64,000 nucleotides of DNA from Rhodoferax koreense. GTDB taxonomy: Bacteria; Pseudomonadota; Gammaproteobacteria; Burkholderiales; Burkholderiaceae_C. The stretch's first letter is position 1. Every line of letters begins with the position of its first letter. The translations under genes and the position numbers were made by a program. Under the pieces are notes generated by a model. The model searched no databases, was not told the origin of the DNA, and was given only the letters and a program-made list of their open reading frames with translations. Shown piece by piece: positions 34,226 to 45,064 of the stretch. Where the stretch lies: the NCBI RefSeq assembly GCF_001955695.1, contig NZ_CP019236.1:372001-436000 (forward strand), read 5' to 3'.

Positions 34226-34699
34226 ATGCCACGTCGTCGCGAAGTCCCTAAACGTGAAATCCTGCCGGACCCCAAGTTCGGCAATGTCGAGCTGTCCAAA
34301 TTCATGAACGTGATCATGGAAGGCGGCAAGAAAGCTGTTGCAGAGCGCATCATCTACGGTGCCCTCGAATTCATCGAGAAGAAGAACCCGGGCAAAGACC
34401 CTGTTGAAGCCTTCACCCTGGCCATCAACAACGTCAAGCCCATGGTGGAAGTGAAGTCCCGCCGCGTCGGCGGTGCCAACTACCAAGTGCCGGTCGAAGT
34501 GCGCCCCGTGCGTCGCTTGGCCCTGAGCATGCGTTGGTTGAAGGAAGCCGCCCGCAAGCGTGGCGAGAAGTCCATGTCCCTGCGTTTGGCCAACGAATTG
34601 ATGGAAGCCACCGAAGGCCGTGGCGGCGCGATGAAAAAGCGCGACGAAGTGCACCGCATGGCCGAAGCCAACAAGGCTTTCTCGCACTTCCGCTTCTAA
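34226..34699 (+). CDS. rpsG: 30S ribosomal protein S7
   Basis: A 157-residue primary 16S rRNA-binding protein that organises the head of the 30S subunit. The start [20 protein letters not shown] is preceded by AAGAGGTGA; a longer upstream frame lacks this. The conserved [14 protein letters not shown] and the C-terminal AHFRF-type end (AFSHFRF) are present. Likely feedback regulator of the operon. Confidence 0.99.
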   Translation: MPRRREVPKREILPDPKFGNVELSKFMNVIMEGGKKAVAERIIYGALEFIEKKNPGKDPVEAFTLAINNVKPMVEVKSRRVGGANYQVPVEVRPVRRLALSMRWLKEAARKRGEKSMSLRLANELMEATEGRGGAMKKRDEVHRMAEANKAFSHFRF

Positions 34700-34735
34700 G
34701 CTTGCAAGAACTGTCCTAAACCCCTAGGTCACTCG

Positions 34736-34782
34736 GCAACAAGCCCGCACCATTCGACGTCGGATGGCGGGCTTGTTGCTTT
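34736..34782 (+). terminator. very strong hairpin between rpsG and fusA
   Basis: A perfect 12-bp stem (GCAACAAGCCCG with CGGGCTTGTTGC, 34736-34747 and 34768-34779) is prolonged by CCAT/ATGG after a 2-nt bulge, with a 10-nt loop, and followed by TTT only. It could be a partial terminator/attenuator or an mRNA-processing site lowering expression of fusA and tuf relative to rpsL-rpsG, or the reverse. Confidence 0.7.
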
Positions 34783-34796
34783 AACGAAAGAGAACT

Positions 34797-36899
34797 ATGG
34801 CTCGCCATACCCCCATTGAGCGCTATCGCAACATTGGTATCTCCGCGCACATCGACGCCGGCAAGACCACCACGACCGAGCGCATTCTGTTTTACACCGG
34901 CGTGAACCACAAGATTGGTGAAGTGCACGACGGCGCGGCCACCATGGACTGGATGGAGCAGGAGCAAGAGCGTGGCATCACGATCACTTCGGCGGCCACC
35001 ACCTGCTTCTGGAAGGGCATGGACACGTCCTTGCCTGAGCACCGCATCAACATCATCGATACCCCCGGTCACGTCGACTTCACGATTGAAGTCGAGCGTT
35101 CGATGCGCGTGCTCGACGGCGCCTGCATGGTGTACTGCGCCGTGGGTGGCGTGCAGCCCCAGTCGGAAACCGTCTGGCGCCAAGCCAACAAGTACAAGGT
35201 GCCGCGCCTGGCCTTCGTCAACAAGATGGACCGCACCGGTGCCAACTTCTTCAAGGTCGTCGACCAGATGAAGCTGCGCCTGAAGGCCAGCCCCGTGCCG
35301 ATGGTGATCCCAATCGGTGCCGAAGAAAACTTCACCGGCGTGGTCGACCTCATCAAGATGAAGGCCATCATCTGGGACGAAGCCTCGCAGGGCATGAAGT
35401 TCGAATACAAGGAAATTCCCGCCGAGCTCGTCGAGCTGGCCAAGGAATGGCGCGAGAAGATGGTCGAAGCGGCCGCCGAAGCCTCCGAGGAATTCATGAA
35501 CAAGTACCTCGAAGAAGGTGACTTGACCGAAGAAGAGATCAAGCAAGGCATCCGCACGCGCACCATCGCCAGCGAAATCCAGCCGATGTACTGCGGCACC
35601 GCGTTCAAGAACAAGGGTGTGCAGCGCATGCTCGACGCCGTGATCGAATTCATGCCTTCGCCCGTGGACATTCCACCGGTCGGCGGCATCGATGAAGACG
35701 AAAACGCCGTGGTCCGCAAGGCCGACGACAGCGAGAAGTTCTCGGCTCTGGCCTTCAAGCTGATGACCGACCCGTTCGTCGGTCAGCTCACCTTCGTGCG
35801 TGTCTATTCCGGCGTGCTGCAAAAGGGCGACAGCGTCTACAACCCGATCCGCGGCAAGAAAGAGCGTATCGGCCGTATCGTGCAGATGCACGCGAACAAC
35901 CGCGAAGAAGTCAGCGAAATCCGCGCTGGCGACATCGCCGCCTGCGTGGGCCTGAAGGACGTGACCACGGGCGAAACCCTGTGCGATCCATCGGCCATCG
36001 TGACGCTGGAGCGCATGGTGTTCCCTGAGCCCGTGATCACGCAGGCCGTGGAACCCAAGACCAAGGCCGACCAGGAAAAGATGGGCATCGCGCTGCAACG
36101 CCTGGCTCAGGAAGATCCTTCGTTCCGCGTGAAGACCGACGAAGAGTCCGGCCAGACGCTGATCGCCGGGATGGGCGAGTTGCATCTGGAAATCATCGTC
36201 GACCGCATGAAGCGCGAATTCGGCGTGGAAGCCAACGTCGGCAAGCCGCAGGTGGCTTACCGCGAAACCATCCGCAAGACGATCGAAGATGCCGAAGGCA
36301 AGTTCGTTCGTCAGTCCGGTGGCAAGGGCCAGTACGGCCACGTGGTGCTGAAGATCGAACCCAACGAAGCCGGCAAGGGCATCGAGTTCGTCGACGCGAT
36401 CAAGGGTGGTGTGGTTCCCCGCGAATACATCCCGGCGGTCGAAAAGGGCATCCACGAGGCCGTCACGCAAGGCGTGCTGGCTGGCTACCCGGTGGTCGAC
36501 GTCAAGGTCACGCTGCACTTCGGCTCGTACCACGACGTGGACTCGAACGAACTGGCGTTCAAGATGGCCGCCATCTTCGGTTTCAAGGAAGGCTGCCGCA
36601 AGGCGGGCCCGGTGATTCTGGAGCCCATGATGGCCGTGGAAGTCGAAACGCCTGAAGACTATGCCGGCAGCGTGATGGGCGACTTGTCCAGCCGCCGCGG
36701 CATGGTGCAGGGCATGGACGACATGGTCGGTGGCGGCAAGGCCATCAAGGCCGAAGTGCCGCTGTCGGAAATGTTCGGCTACTCCACCACGCTGCGTTCG
36801 ATGTCGCAAGGCCGCGCCACGTACACGATGGAGTTCAAGCACTACTCGGAAGCCCCGCGCAACGTGTCCGAAGCCATCATGGCTTCCCGCGCCAAGTAA
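34797..36899 (+). CDS. fusA: elongation factor G
   Basis: A 700-residue translational GTPase driving ribosome translocation and, with RRF, recycling. GTPase motifs: G1 [10 protein letters not shown]2/G3 DTPGHVDF, G4 NKMD. Domain III-V follow, with the conserved GGKGQYGHV near residue 500 and the C-terminal [11 protein letters not shown]. Length is normal for EF-G. Third gene of the str operon. Confidence 0.99.
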   Translation: MARHTPIERYRNIGISAHIDAGKTTTTERILFYTGVNHKIGEVHDGAATMDWMEQEQERGITITSAATTCFWKGMDTSLPEHRINIIDTPGHVDFTIEVERSMRVLDGACMVYCAVGGVQPQSETVWRQANKYKVPRLAFVNKMDRTGANFFKVVDQMKLRLKASPVPMVIPIGAEENFTGVVDLIKMKAIIWDEASQGMKFEYKEIPAELVELAKEWREKMVEAAAEASEEFMNKYLEEGDLTEEEIKQGIRTRTIASEIQPMYCGTAFKNKGVQRMLDAVIEFMPSPVDIPPVGGIDEDENAVVRKADDSEKFSALAFKLMTDPFVGQLTFVRVYSGVLQKGDSVYNPIRGKKERIGRIVQMHANNREEVSEIRAGDIAACVGLKDVTTGETLCDPSAIVTLERMVFPEPVITQAVEPKTKADQEKMGIALQRLAQEDPSFRVKTDEESGQTLIAGMGELHLEIIVDRMKREFGVEANVGKPQVAYRETIRKTIEDAEGKFVRQSGGKGQYGHVVLKIEPNEAGKGIEFVDAIKGGVVPREYIPAVEKGIHEAVTQGVLAGYPVVDVKVTLHFGSYHDVDSNELAFKMAAIFGFKEGCRKAGPVILEPMMAVEVETPEDYAGSVMGDLSSRRGMVQGMDDMVGGGKAIKAEVPLSEMFGYSTTLRSMSQGRATYTMEFKHYSEAPRNVSEAIMASRAK

Positions 36900-37043
36900 A
36901 TAGCAATTGGCCGTCCGCGCGAGCGGCCGGCCTCAAATCCCCTGTCTGCGACAGTGTGCCGCCTTGTTCCCGTGCGAGGCGATCCAGCAACATTGTGCAG
37001 ACGTTAAACCTCACACGGGAAAGCTCTTTCGGAGAATTGAAAA

Positions 37044-38234
<1,191 letters not shown>

Positions 38235-38251
38235 TTCGACAAGGAAGCACC

Positions 38252-38566
38252 ATGTCCACCAAGCAAAAAATCCGCATCCGCCTCAAGGCGTTCGACTACA
38301 AGCTCATCGACCAATCGGCCGCTGAAATCGTGGATACCGCCAAGCGCACCGGCGCGATCGTCAAGGGCCCCGTGCCCCTGCCGACCCGCATGAAGCGCTT
38401 CGACATCCTGCGTTCGCCTCACGTCAACAAGACCAGCCGCGACCAGTTCGAAATCCGCACGCACCAGCGCCTGATGGACATCGTCGACCCAACGGACAAG
38501 ACCGTTGATGCGTTGATGAAGCTCGATCTGCCCGCAGGCGTGGACGTGGAAATCAAGCTGCAATAA
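38252..38566 (+). CDS. rpsJ: 30S ribosomal protein S10 / NusE
   Basis: A 104-residue protein, head of the 30S subunit and NusE antitermination partner. Conserved [22 protein letters not shown] and [18 protein letters not shown] are present. Its start is 17 bp after tuf, so it is likely read with the str operon, while the rest of the S10 group has its own promoter (38624-38652). Confidence 0.99.
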   Translation: MSTKQKIRIRLKAFDYKLIDQSAAEIVDTAKRTGAIVKGPVPLPTRMKRFDILRSPHVNKTSRDQFEIRTHQRLMDIVDPTDKTVDALMKLDLPAGVDVEIKLQ

Positions 38567-38614
38567 AAACACGACGGCAATCCGGTTGGCCGGATGCCTC
38601 GGTCGAGAGCAAAT

Positions 38615-38652
38615 AGCGCGAACTTGCTGCAAAGCACAGTTCGCGCTATAAT
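38615..38652 (+). promoter_or_regulatory. consensus sigma-70 promoter between rpsJ and rplC, embedded in an inverted repeat
   Basis: -35 TTGCTG (38624-38629), 17-bp spacer, -10 TATAAT (38647-38652). A perfect 10-bp inverted repeat, AGCGCGAACT (38615-38624) and AGTTCGCGCT (38638-38647), overlaps both boxes by one base. Transcribed from upstream it would be a stem-loop followed by ATAATTT, a possible weak terminator for the str-rpsJ transcript; as DNA it could be an operator. The 112-nt leader after it (38653-38764) may take the place of the S10 leader. Confidence 0.75.
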
Positions 38653-38764
38653 TTATGGCTCTGCCCAAATTGCGAAAGCACTTGCGTAGAGTTTTATTAA
38701 CCACTTCCACGCAAAAACGTTGCGGCCAATTGCAGTCGCAGCGGTGGAAGTTACGGAGAAAACC

Positions 38765-39439
38765 ATGAGTCAAAGCAACTCCCTCGGGTTGCTGGGCCGC
38801 AAGGTTGGCATGATGCGCCTATTCACCGACGACGGGGATGCAGTTCCTGTCACGGTGGTGGACGTTTCCAACAACCGCGTCACCCAGGTCAAAACCCAAG
38901 AGAACGACGGTTACGTGGCCCTGCAGGTCACGTTCGGTGCACGCAAGGCTTCGCGTGTTACCAAGCCGGCGGCCGGTCACCTCGCGAAAGCGGGCGTCGA
39001 AGCCGGTGAAATCATCCGGGAATTCCGCGTTACGTCCGACGTCGCTGGCCAGTACAAGGCTGGTGCCACCGTTCCTGCGTCCGCCGTATTCGCCGTGGGC
39101 CAGAAGATCGACGTGCAAGGCACGACGATCGGTAAGGGCTACGCCGGCACGATCAAGCGTCACCACATGAGCTCGCAGCGCGCGTCGCACGGTAACAGCC
39201 GTTCGCACAACGTTCCCGGCTCCATCGGTATGGCGCAGGATCCAGGCCGCGTGTTCCCAGGCAAGCGGATGACGGGCCACCTGGGCGACGACCTCGTCAC
39301 CACCCAGAACCTCGACGTCATCCGTATCGACGAAGCCCGTCAACTGCTGCTGATCAAGGGCGCCGTCCCTGGTTCCAAGGGCGGTTTCGTGACGATTCGT
39401 CCAGCCATCAAGGCTAAACCAACGCAAGGAGCGAACTGA
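38765..39439 (+). CDS. rplC: 50S ribosomal protein L3
   Basis: A 224-residue protein near the peptidyl transferase centre, initiating 50S assembly. Start at ATG 38765 after ACGGAG; the longer frame upstream runs through the leader. Conserved [36 protein letters not shown] and [14 protein letters not shown] are present, the last including the methylated Gln region. The stop overlaps the rplD start by one base (TGATG). Confidence 0.99.
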   Translation: MSQSNSLGLLGRKVGMMRLFTDDGDAVPVTVVDVSNNRVTQVKTQENDGYVALQVTFGARKASRVTKPAAGHLAKAGVEAGEIIREFRVTSDVAGQYKAGATVPASAVFAVGQKIDVQGTTIGKGYAGTIKRHHMSSQRASHGNSRSHNVPGSIGMAQDPGRVFPGKRMTGHLGDDLVTTQNLDVIRIDEARQLLLIKGAVPGSKGGFVTIRPAIKAKPTQGAN

Positions 39440-40059
39440 TGCAGCTCGAACTCCTGAACGACCAAGGTCAGGCCGCGTCGAAGATCGACGTCCCCGAAAC
39501 CGTTTTCGGTCGTGATTACAACGAAGATCTGGTTCATCAGGTCGTCGTGGCTTTCCAGGCGAATGCGCGCCAAGGTACCCGTGCCCAGAAGGACCGGGAA
39601 CAAGTTCGCCATTCCACCAAGAAGCCTTTCAAGCAAAAGGGAACGGGCCGCGCCCGCGCCGGTATGACCTCCTCGCCTCTGTGGCGCGGCGGCGGTCGGA
39701 TCTTCCCGAACATGCCCAACGAAAACTTCACGCAGAAGATCAACAAGAAGATGTACCGCGCCGGTATGGCTTCGATCTTCTCGCAACTCGCACGTGAAGG
39801 CCGTCTGGCCGTGGTGGACTCCCTGACGGTGGATTCCCCCAAGACCAAGCCGCTGGCAGCGAAGTTCAAGGCCATGAACCTGGCGTCCGTGCTGGTGATC
39901 GCCGACGAAGTCGACGAAAACCTGTACCTGGCCTCCCGCAACCTGGTGAACATCCTCGTGGTCGAACCGCGTTACGCCGATCCGGTGTCGCTGGTGCACT
40001 ACAAGAAGGTTCTGGTCACCAAGGCGGCCATGGACAAACTCAAGGAGATGTTCGCATGA
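39439..40059 (+). CDS. rplD: 50S ribosomal protein L4
   Basis: A 206-residue protein lining the exit tunnel. The extended tunnel loop [19 protein letters not shown] is present with wild-type-looking residues at the macrolide-related positions. In E. coli it represses the S10 operon through the leader mRNA. It overlaps rplC and rplW, so the three are translationally coupled. Confidence 0.99.
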   Translation: MQLELLNDQGQAASKIDVPETVFGRDYNEDLVHQVVVAFQANARQGTRAQKDREQVRHSTKKPFKQKGTGRARAGMTSSPLWRGGGRIFPNMPNENFTQKINKKMYRAGMASIFSQLAREGRLAVVDSLTVDSPKTKPLAAKFKAMNLASVLVIADEVDENLYLASRNLVNILVVEPRYADPVSLVHYKKVLVTKAAMDKLKEMFA

Positions 40060-40370
40060 GCACGACCACGTTCGACGAAGGCCGTCTGATGCAGGTTCTG
40101 ATCGCTCCCATCGTGTCCGAAAAGGCCACCATGGTTGCCGAGAAGTCCAATGCTGTGACATTCAAGGTGCTGCAGGACGCGACCAAGCATGAAATCAAGG
40201 CTGCCGTGCAGCTGATGTTCAAGGTGGAAGTCAAGGGCGTTTCTGTGGTGAACACCAAGGGCAAGTCCAAGCGTTTTGGCAAATCCATGGGTCGCCGCGA
40301 CAACGTTCGCAAGGCCTATGTGACGCTGAAGCCTGGCCAAGAGCTGAACCTGACCGGGGAGGCCGCGTAA
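40056..40370 (+). CDS. rplW: 50S ribosomal protein L23
   Basis: A 104-residue exit-tunnel protein that docks trigger factor and SRP. Conserved [19 protein letters not shown] and [16 protein letters not shown]. Its ATG overlaps the rplD TGA (ATGA). Confidence 0.99.
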   Translation: MSTTTFDEGRLMQVLIAPIVSEKATMVAEKSNAVTFKVLQDATKHEIKAAVQLMFKVEVKGVSVVNTKGKSKRFGKSMGRRDNVRKAYVTLKPGQELNLTGEAA

Positions 40371-40372
40371 TC

Positions 40373-41197
40373 ATGGCTGTCATCAAAATGAAACCCACCT
40401 CGCCAGGCCAACGCGGCATGGTGAAGGTCTCGCGTGACCACCTGTACAAGGGTGCGCCTCACGCTCCCCTGCTGGAGCCTCAGTTCCAGAAGGCCGGCCG
40501 CAACAACAATGGTCACATCACCATTCGCCATCGTGGCGGTGGTCATAAGCACCATTACCGTGTGGTCGACTTCGTTCGCAACAAGGACGGCATTCCCGCG
40601 AAGGTCGAACGTGTCGAGTACGATCCAAACCGTACCGCGCACATCGCCCTGATCTGCTACGCCGACGGCGAACGCCGCTACATCATCGCCCCACGTGGCC
40701 TGGAAGCCGGCGCAACGCTCCTGAGCGGTGCCGAAGCCCCGATCCGCGCCGGCAACACGCTGCCGATCCGCAACATCCCCGTGGGTTCGACGATCCACTG
40801 CATCGAGCTCAAGCCCGGTGCCGGTGCCCAGATCGCCCGCTCGGCCGGTACCTCCGCGACGCTGCTGGCGCGCGAAGGCACCTACGCCCAGGTGCGCATG
40901 CGCTCCGGTGAAGTTCGCAAGATCCACATCGAATGCCGCGCCACCATCGGTGAAGTCGCCAACGAAGAACACAGCCTGCGCCGTCTCGGCAAGGCCGGTG
41001 TGAAGCGCTGGATGGGTATTCGTCCGACCGTTCGCGGTGTGGTCATGAACCCGGTGGATCACCCACACGGCGGTGGTGAAGGCAAGACCGGTGAAGGTCG
41101 TCATCCAGTCGATCCTTGGGGCAACCTCACCAAGGGTTACCGTACCCGTAACAACAAGCGCACCCAGGTCATGGTCGTGTCGCGTCGTAAGAAGTAA
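40373..41197 (+). CDS. rplB: 50S ribosomal protein L2
   Basis: A 274-residue primary 23S rRNA-binding protein essential for subunit association and peptidyl transfer. Conserved [20 protein letters not shown] near the N-terminus and the C-terminal [17 protein letters not shown] with the invariant His residues. Good GGGGAGG ribosome-binding site inside the rplW tail. Confidence 0.99.
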   Translation: MAVIKMKPTSPGQRGMVKVSRDHLYKGAPHAPLLEPQFQKAGRNNNGHITIRHRGGGHKHHYRVVDFVRNKDGIPAKVERVEYDPNRTAHIALICYADGERRYIIAPRGLEAGATLLSGAEAPIRAGNTLPIRNIPVGSTIHCIELKPGAGAQIARSAGTSATLLAREGTYAQVRMRSGEVRKIHIECRATIGEVANEEHSLRRLGKAGVKRWMGIRPTVRGVVMNPVDHPHGGGEGKTGEGRHPVDPWGNLTKGYRTRNNKRTQVMVVSRRKK

Positions 41198-41208
41198 GGG
41201 GCAGCCAG

Positions 41209-41487
41209 ATGACCCGTTCACTGAAAAAAGGTCCTTTCGTAGACCACCACCTGATTGCCAAGGCCGAAAAGGCCGTGGCAACCAAGGACAAGAAGCCAAT
41301 CAAGACCTGGTCGCGTCGTTCCATGATCCTGCCCGATTTCATCGGCTTGACCATTGCCGTGCACAACGGCAAGCAGCACGTCCCTGTCTACATCACCGAT
41401 CAAATGGTGGGCCACAAGTTGGGCGAGTTCGCACTCACCCGTACTTTCAAGGGTCACCCTGCCGACAAAAAAGTCGTGCGGAAATAA
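41209..41487 (+). CDS. rpsS: 30S ribosomal protein S19
   Basis: A 92-residue head protein contacting S13 and the A-site tRNA. Conserved [15 protein letters not shown] and the C-terminal [14 protein letters not shown]. Eleven bases after rplB. Confidence 0.99.
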   Translation: MTRSLKKGPFVDHHLIAKAEKAVATKDKKPIKTWSRRSMILPDFIGLTIAVHNGKQHVPVYITDQMVGHKLGEFALTRTFKGHPADKKVVRK

Positions 41488-41496
41488 GGAAAGACC

Positions 41497-41826
41497 ATGG
41501 AAACACGTGCAGTCCTTCGTGGCGTGCGTTTGTCAGTCGACAAAGGCCGCCTGGTCGCAGATCTGATCCGCGGCAAAAAGGTAGACCAAGCCCTGAACGT
41601 TCTTGAATTCACGCAGAAAAAAGCTGCCGTGATCATCAAGAAGGTTCTGGAATCCGCCATCGCCAACGCTGAACACAACGACGGTGCCGACATCGACGAG
41701 CTGAAGGTGAAAACCATCTACGTCGAACAAGGCGCCACGCTCAAGCGCTTCACGGCCCGTGCAAAAGGCCGTGGTAACCGTATCAGCAAACCCACGTGCC
41801 ATGTGTACGTGACGGTTGGCAACTAA
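41497..41826 (+). CDS. rplV: 50S ribosomal protein L22
   Basis: A 109-residue protein lining the exit tunnel. Conserved [20 protein letters not shown] and the loop [20 protein letters not shown], with no duplication or deletion in the macrolide-linked loop. Confidence 0.99.
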   Translation: METRAVLRGVRLSVDKGRLVADLIRGKKVDQALNVLEFTQKKAAVIIKKVLESAIANAEHNDGADIDELKVKTIYVEQGATLKRFTARAKGRGNRISKPTCHVYVTVGN

Positions 41827-41840
41827 GAGGTCGGAAAGAT

Positions 41841-42749
41841 ATGGGACAAAAAATCCACCCAACCGGCTTCCGCCTGTCGGTGAGCCGTAACTGGTCCAGC
41901 CGTTGGTACGCCAGCAACAAAGACTTCGCCGGCATGCTGGCCGAAGACATCAAGGTGCGCGAGTACCTGAAGGCCAAGCTGAAGAACGCTTCGGTTTCGC
42001 GCATCCTGATCGAGCGTCCCGCCAAGAACGCCCGCATCACGATTTTCTCGGCTCGTCCGGGCGTCGTGATCGGCAAGAAGGGTGAAGACATCGAAAACCT
42101 GAAGCGCGAACTGACCCGTCAGCTCGGCGTGCCGGTGGCCGTCAACATCGAAGAAGTGCGCAAGCCTGAAATCGATGCCAAGCTGATCGCCGACAGCATC
42201 ACGCAACAGCTCGAGAAGCGCATCATGTTCCGTCGGGCCATGAAGCGTGCCATGCAGAACGCCATGCGTCTGGGTGCCCTGGGCATCAAGATCATGTCGT
42301 CCGGCCGTCTGAACGGTATCGAAATCGCGCGCTGCGAGTGGTACCGCGAAGGCCGCGTGCCACTGCACACCCTGCGTGCCGACATCGACTACGGCGTGTC
42401 CGAAGCCAAGACCACCTACGGCATCATCGGTGTCAAGGTCTGGGTCTACAAGGGCGACACGCTGGGCCGCAATGACGCGCCCGTGGTGCAAGAGCCGCGC
42501 AATGATGAAGAGCGCCGCCCCCGTGGTCCCCGTCGCGATGACCGCGGCGGCCGTCCCGGTGGCAACGACCGTCCTCCAGCACGCGGTCCGCGTCGTCCCG
42601 TGGGTGGCAATGCCGCTCCCGCGGATGGCAGTGACAAGCCTGTTGAAGCCGCAGGTGCAGCAGCCGCTGCACCGAAATCTACCGTTCAGCGCGTCCGCAA
42701 AGTAGCCGCGCCTGCTGCACCTGGTGCAGCTGACGGTAAAGGAGAATAA
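41841..42749 (+). CDS. rpsC: 30S ribosomal protein S3 with long disordered C-terminal tail
   Basis: A 302-residue protein; E. coli S3 has 233. The start [12 protein letters not shown] is canonical. The KH domain ([15 protein letters not shown], about residues 74-90) and C-terminal domain run to [13 protein letters not shown] (about 209). After that comes a roughly 93-residue low-complexity tail: first Arg/Gly/Asp-rich ([20 protein letters not shown]), then Ala/Pro-rich with a basic patch ([14 protein letters not shown]). S3 forms the mRNA entry channel and helicase with S4 and S5. Long S3 tails occur in Burkholderiales, and the role is unknown. Confidence 0.98.
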   Translation: MGQKIHPTGFRLSVSRNWSSRWYASNKDFAGMLAEDIKVREYLKAKLKNASVSRILIERPAKNARITIFSARPGVVIGKKGEDIENLKRELTRQLGVPVAVNIEEVRKPEIDAKLIADSITQQLEKRIMFRRAMKRAMQNAMRLGALGIKIMSSGRLNGIEIARCEWYREGRVPLHTLRADIDYGVSEAKTTYGIIGVKVWVYKGDTLGRNDAPVVQEPRNDEERRPRGPRRDDRGGRPGGNDRPPARGPRRPVGGNAAPADGSDKPVEAAGAAAAAPKSTVQRVRKVAAPAAPGAADGKGE

Positions 42750-42751
42750 AC

Positions 42752-43168
42752 ATGTTGCAACCCGCGCGGCGCAAGTACCGCAAAGAGCAAAAAGGCCGTA
42801 ACACCGGCATCGCAACCCGGGGCAGCTCGGTCGCGTTCGGTGACTTCGGTCTGAAGTGCACGGACCGTGGCCGTCTGACGGCCCGCCAGATCGAAGCCGC
42901 ACGTCGTGCGATTTCCCGTCACGTGAAGCGTGGCGGCCGCATCTGGATCCGTGTGTTCCCCGACAAGCCGATTTCCCAGAAACCTGCTGAAGTGCGGATG
43001 GGTAACGGCAAGGGCAACCCAGAGTACTACGTGGCTGAAATCCAGCCGGGCAAGATCGTGTTCGAAATCGTCGGCGTCCCCGAAGAACTCGCACGTGAAG
43101 CCTTCCGTCTGGCTGCCGCCAAGCTGCCCCTGCGTACCACGTTCGTGGCCCGCATGGTCGGTCAGTAA
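42752..43168 (+). CDS. rplP: 50S ribosomal protein L16
   Basis: A 138-residue protein near the A-site and the binding of 5S rRNA. Starts [20 protein letters not shown]; conserved [20 protein letters not shown] and [14 protein letters not shown] with the hydroxylated-Arg region. Starts 2 nt after the rpsC stop. Confidence 0.99.
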   Translation: MLQPARRKYRKEQKGRNTGIATRGSSVAFGDFGLKCTDRGRLTARQIEAARRAISRHVKRGGRIWIRVFPDKPISQKPAEVRMGNGKGNPEYYVAEIQPGKIVFEIVGVPEELAREAFRLAAAKLPLRTTFVARMVGQ

Positions 43169-43183
43169 TCAGGAGCTACAGCA

Positions 43184-43390
43184 ATGAAAACGACTGAACT
43201 GCGTCAAAAAGACGTTGCCGGCCTGCAAAACGAAGTCAAGGAGCTGCAAAAGGCCCACTTTGGCCTGCGTATGCAAAAAGCCACGCAACAACTCAACAAC
43301 ACGGCCACGCTGCGCTCCACGCGCCGCGCCATTGCCCGCGCCAAGACCATTCTTGGCGAGAAGCAAGCGGCCGAAAAGTCCGCCAAATAA
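43184..43390 (+). CDS. rpmC: 50S ribosomal protein L29
   Basis: A 68-residue two-helix protein at the tunnel exit next to L23. Conserved [20 protein letters not shown] and [24 protein letters not shown] ribosome-binding site upstream. Confidence 0.98.
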   Translation: MKTTELRQKDVAGLQNEVKELQKAHFGLRMQKATQQLNNTATLRSTRRAIARAKTILGEKQAAEKSAK

Positions 43391-43400
43391 GGAGCGATAA

Positions 43401-43670
43401 ATGACGGAAGCTAAAAAATCCCTCAAGCGCACCTTGATTGGCAAGGTTGTCAGCGACAAGCGCGCGAAGACGGTCACGGTGCTCATCGAGCGCCGCGTCA
43501 AGCACGAGCTGTACGGCAAGATCGTCGGCAAGTCGAGCAAGTACCACGCCCATGACGAAAAGGGCGAGTACAAGCTGGGCGACACCATCGAGATCACCGA
43601 AAGCCGGCCGATCTCCAAGACCAAGAACTGGGTTGCATCCCGTCTGGTCCAGAAGGCCATCGTCGACTAA
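43401..43670 (+). CDS. rpsQ: 30S ribosomal protein S17
   Basis: An 89-residue primary 16S rRNA-binding OB-fold protein. Conserved [20 protein letters not shown] and the [19 protein letters not shown] segment. It is the last ribosomal gene of the block: a double terminator and then a peroxiredoxin gene follow instead of rplN. Confidence 0.99.
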   Translation: MTEAKKSLKRTLIGKVVSDKRAKTVTVLIERRVKHELYGKIVGKSSKYHAHDEKGEYKLGDTIEITESRPISKTKNWVASRLVQKAIVD

Positions 43671-43722
43671 GGCCTCGCGGCCCTCGGAGCGCTTTTCAGC
43701 GCTTCGGCAAAACCTCCAGAAA

Positions 43723-43746
43723 CGGCCCACAATGTGGGTCGTTTTT
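43723..43746 (+). terminator. terminator 1 of the S10 group
   Basis: 8-bp stem CGGCCCAC/GTGGGTCG with one G-U pair, 3-nt loop AAT, followed by TTTTTGTTTTT. Lies 53 nt after the rpsQ stop. Confidence 0.85.
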
Positions 43747-43753
43747 GTTTTTG

Positions 43754-43783
43754 GCGACCGCAATGTCTGCGGTCGCTTTATTT
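43754..43783 (+). terminator. terminator 2 of the S10 group (tandem)
   Basis: Perfect 9-bp stem GCGACCGCA/TGCGGTCGC (43754-43762 and 43768-43776), 5-nt loop, then TTTATTT. It comes directly after terminator 1 and shortly before the peroxiredoxin gene, so the latter must have a promoter inside this short space or rely on readthrough. Confidence 0.8.
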
Positions 43784-43809
43784 CTCACTTCAAGCACACG
43801 GAGCACCTC

Positions 43810-44316
43810 ATGATCAAAGTTGGCGACAAACTTCCCGCGGCCACCCTGATGGAATATGTGGAAGTCGAAGGCAACGGCTGCAGCATCGGCCCGAACCCGG
43901 TGGACGTGGCCAAGGCAACGGCCGGCAAGACCATTGCGCTGTTTGCCCTGCCCGGTGCCTTCACGCCGACCTGTTCCGCCAAACACGTGCCGGGCTACGT
44001 CGAGAACGCGGCCGCCTTCAAGGCCGCCGGTGTCGACGAGATCTGGTGCGTCAGCGTCAACGATGCCTTCGTCATGGGCGCCTGGGCGCGTGACCAGAAG
44101 ACGGGCGACAAGGTGCGCATGCTGGGCGACGGTAGCGCAGCTTTCGCCACGGCCACCGGCCTCACACTGGACCTGACCAGCCGCGGCATGGGCATTCGCA
44201 GCAACCGTTATTCGATGCTGGTGAAGGATGGCGTGGTCACCACGCTGAACATCGAAGGCCCAGGCAAGTTCGAAGTCAGCGACGCTGAAACGTTGCTGGC
44301 CCAGGCCAAAGGCTGA
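43810..44316 (+). CDS. peroxiredoxin (Prx5/AhpE-type redoxin)
   Basis: A 168-residue thioredoxin-fold peroxidase. Start MIKVGDKLPAATLMEYVE; the longer frame overlaps rpsQ and the terminators. The peroxidatic Cys55 lies in PGAFTPTCSAKHVPGY, the Prx5 signature P-x-x-x-T-x-x-C. A second Cys80 (EIWC) and Cys24 are not in the usual resolving position, so it may use glutathione or another thiol. It reduces hydrogen and alkyl peroxides in the cytosol. Confidence 0.93.
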   Translation: MIKVGDKLPAATLMEYVEVEGNGCSIGPNPVDVAKATAGKTIALFALPGAFTPTCSAKHVPGYVENAAAFKAAGVDEIWCVSVNDAFVMGAWARDQKTGDKVRMLGDGSAAFATATGLTLDLTSRGMGIRSNRYSMLVKDGVVTTLNIEGPGKFEVSDAETLLAQAKG

Positions 44317-44335
44317 ACAGCCGATCCCGCGGGAT

Positions 44336-45061
44336 TCAGAACAGACTGAACACCAGCGGCATCAGGAGCGAGGCCAGCACCACCTGCAGGCCGAGCGCCA
44401 GGCCGGCGTAGGCACCCGCATCGAGGTTGACCTGCATGGCCCGCGCCGCGCCGATGCCGTGGGCTGCGGTGCCCAGACCGAAGCCACGGGCGCGCCAACC
44501 CTCGGCGTCGGTGTCGATGCCCAGGGCATTGAACAGGTACTTGCCGCTCAACGCCCCGATGAGGCCGGTGAGCACGGCGAACACCGCCGTCAGCGAAGGC
44601 ACGCCGCCGATCTTTTCCGCGATGCCCATGGCCACCGGCGCCGTGACCGACTTGGGTACCAGGGACAGCACCACGTCGTGCGGCAGGCCCAGCGCCCAGC
44701 CGATGCCGAAGGCCGACAGGCTGGCCGCGGTGCCGCCGGCCAGCGCGGCCAGCAGCAGCCTGCCCCAGCGTTCGCGCAGTTCGGCGCGCCGCTGCCACAG
44801 CGGCCAGGCCAGGGCCACGACGGCCGGGCCAAGCAGGAAATGGATGAATTGCGCCCCGGCGAAGTAGGTGGGATAGGGCACGCGCGTGGCAAGCAGCACC
44901 CCGGCGATCACGATCACGCTCCACAGCACCGGGTTGGCCCACGGCGCCTGGTGAAATCGCGTGTAGGCCGCCTGGGTGAGCACGTAGACCAGCAGCGTCG
45001 CCGTGAGGCCGAACAGGGGCGTCGCGGAAAGATAGACCCAGAGCTGGACGAAATCGGCCAT
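44336..45061 (-). CDS. lrgB: LrgB/CidB family membrane protein
   Basis: A 241-residue polytopic inner-membrane protein with about seven hydrophobic segments. Conserved LVPKSVTAPVAMGIAEKIGG and the AAHGIGAARAM segment with its His are family-typical. Works with LrgA/CidA-type holin-like proteins; recent work links the family to pyruvate or glycolate export. It lies 3 nt after the lrgA-like gene. Here a GlcD-like oxidase gene precedes the pair on the same strand, which suits a glycolate/lactate-handling role. Confidence 0.9.
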   Translation of the reverse strand: MADFVQLWVYLSATPLFGLTATLLVYVLTQAAYTRFHQAPWANPVLWSVIVIAGVLLATRVPYPTYFAGAQFIHFLLGPAVVALAWPLWQRRAELRERWGRLLLAALAGGTAASLSAFGIGWALGLPHDVVLSLVPKSVTAPVAMGIAEKIGGVPSLTAVFAVLTGLIGALSGKYLFNALGIDTDAEGWRARGFGLGTAAHGIGAARAMQVNLDAGAYAGLALGLQVVLASLLMPLVFSLF

Positions 45062-45064
45062 GTT

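Noticed and set aside
34716..36842. 708-codon antisense frame to fusA
   Set aside because: It lies exactly opposite the fusA coding sequence and reads as His/Ala/Leu-rich nonsense typical of the third-position shadow of a high-GC gene. No ribosome-binding site or family motif.
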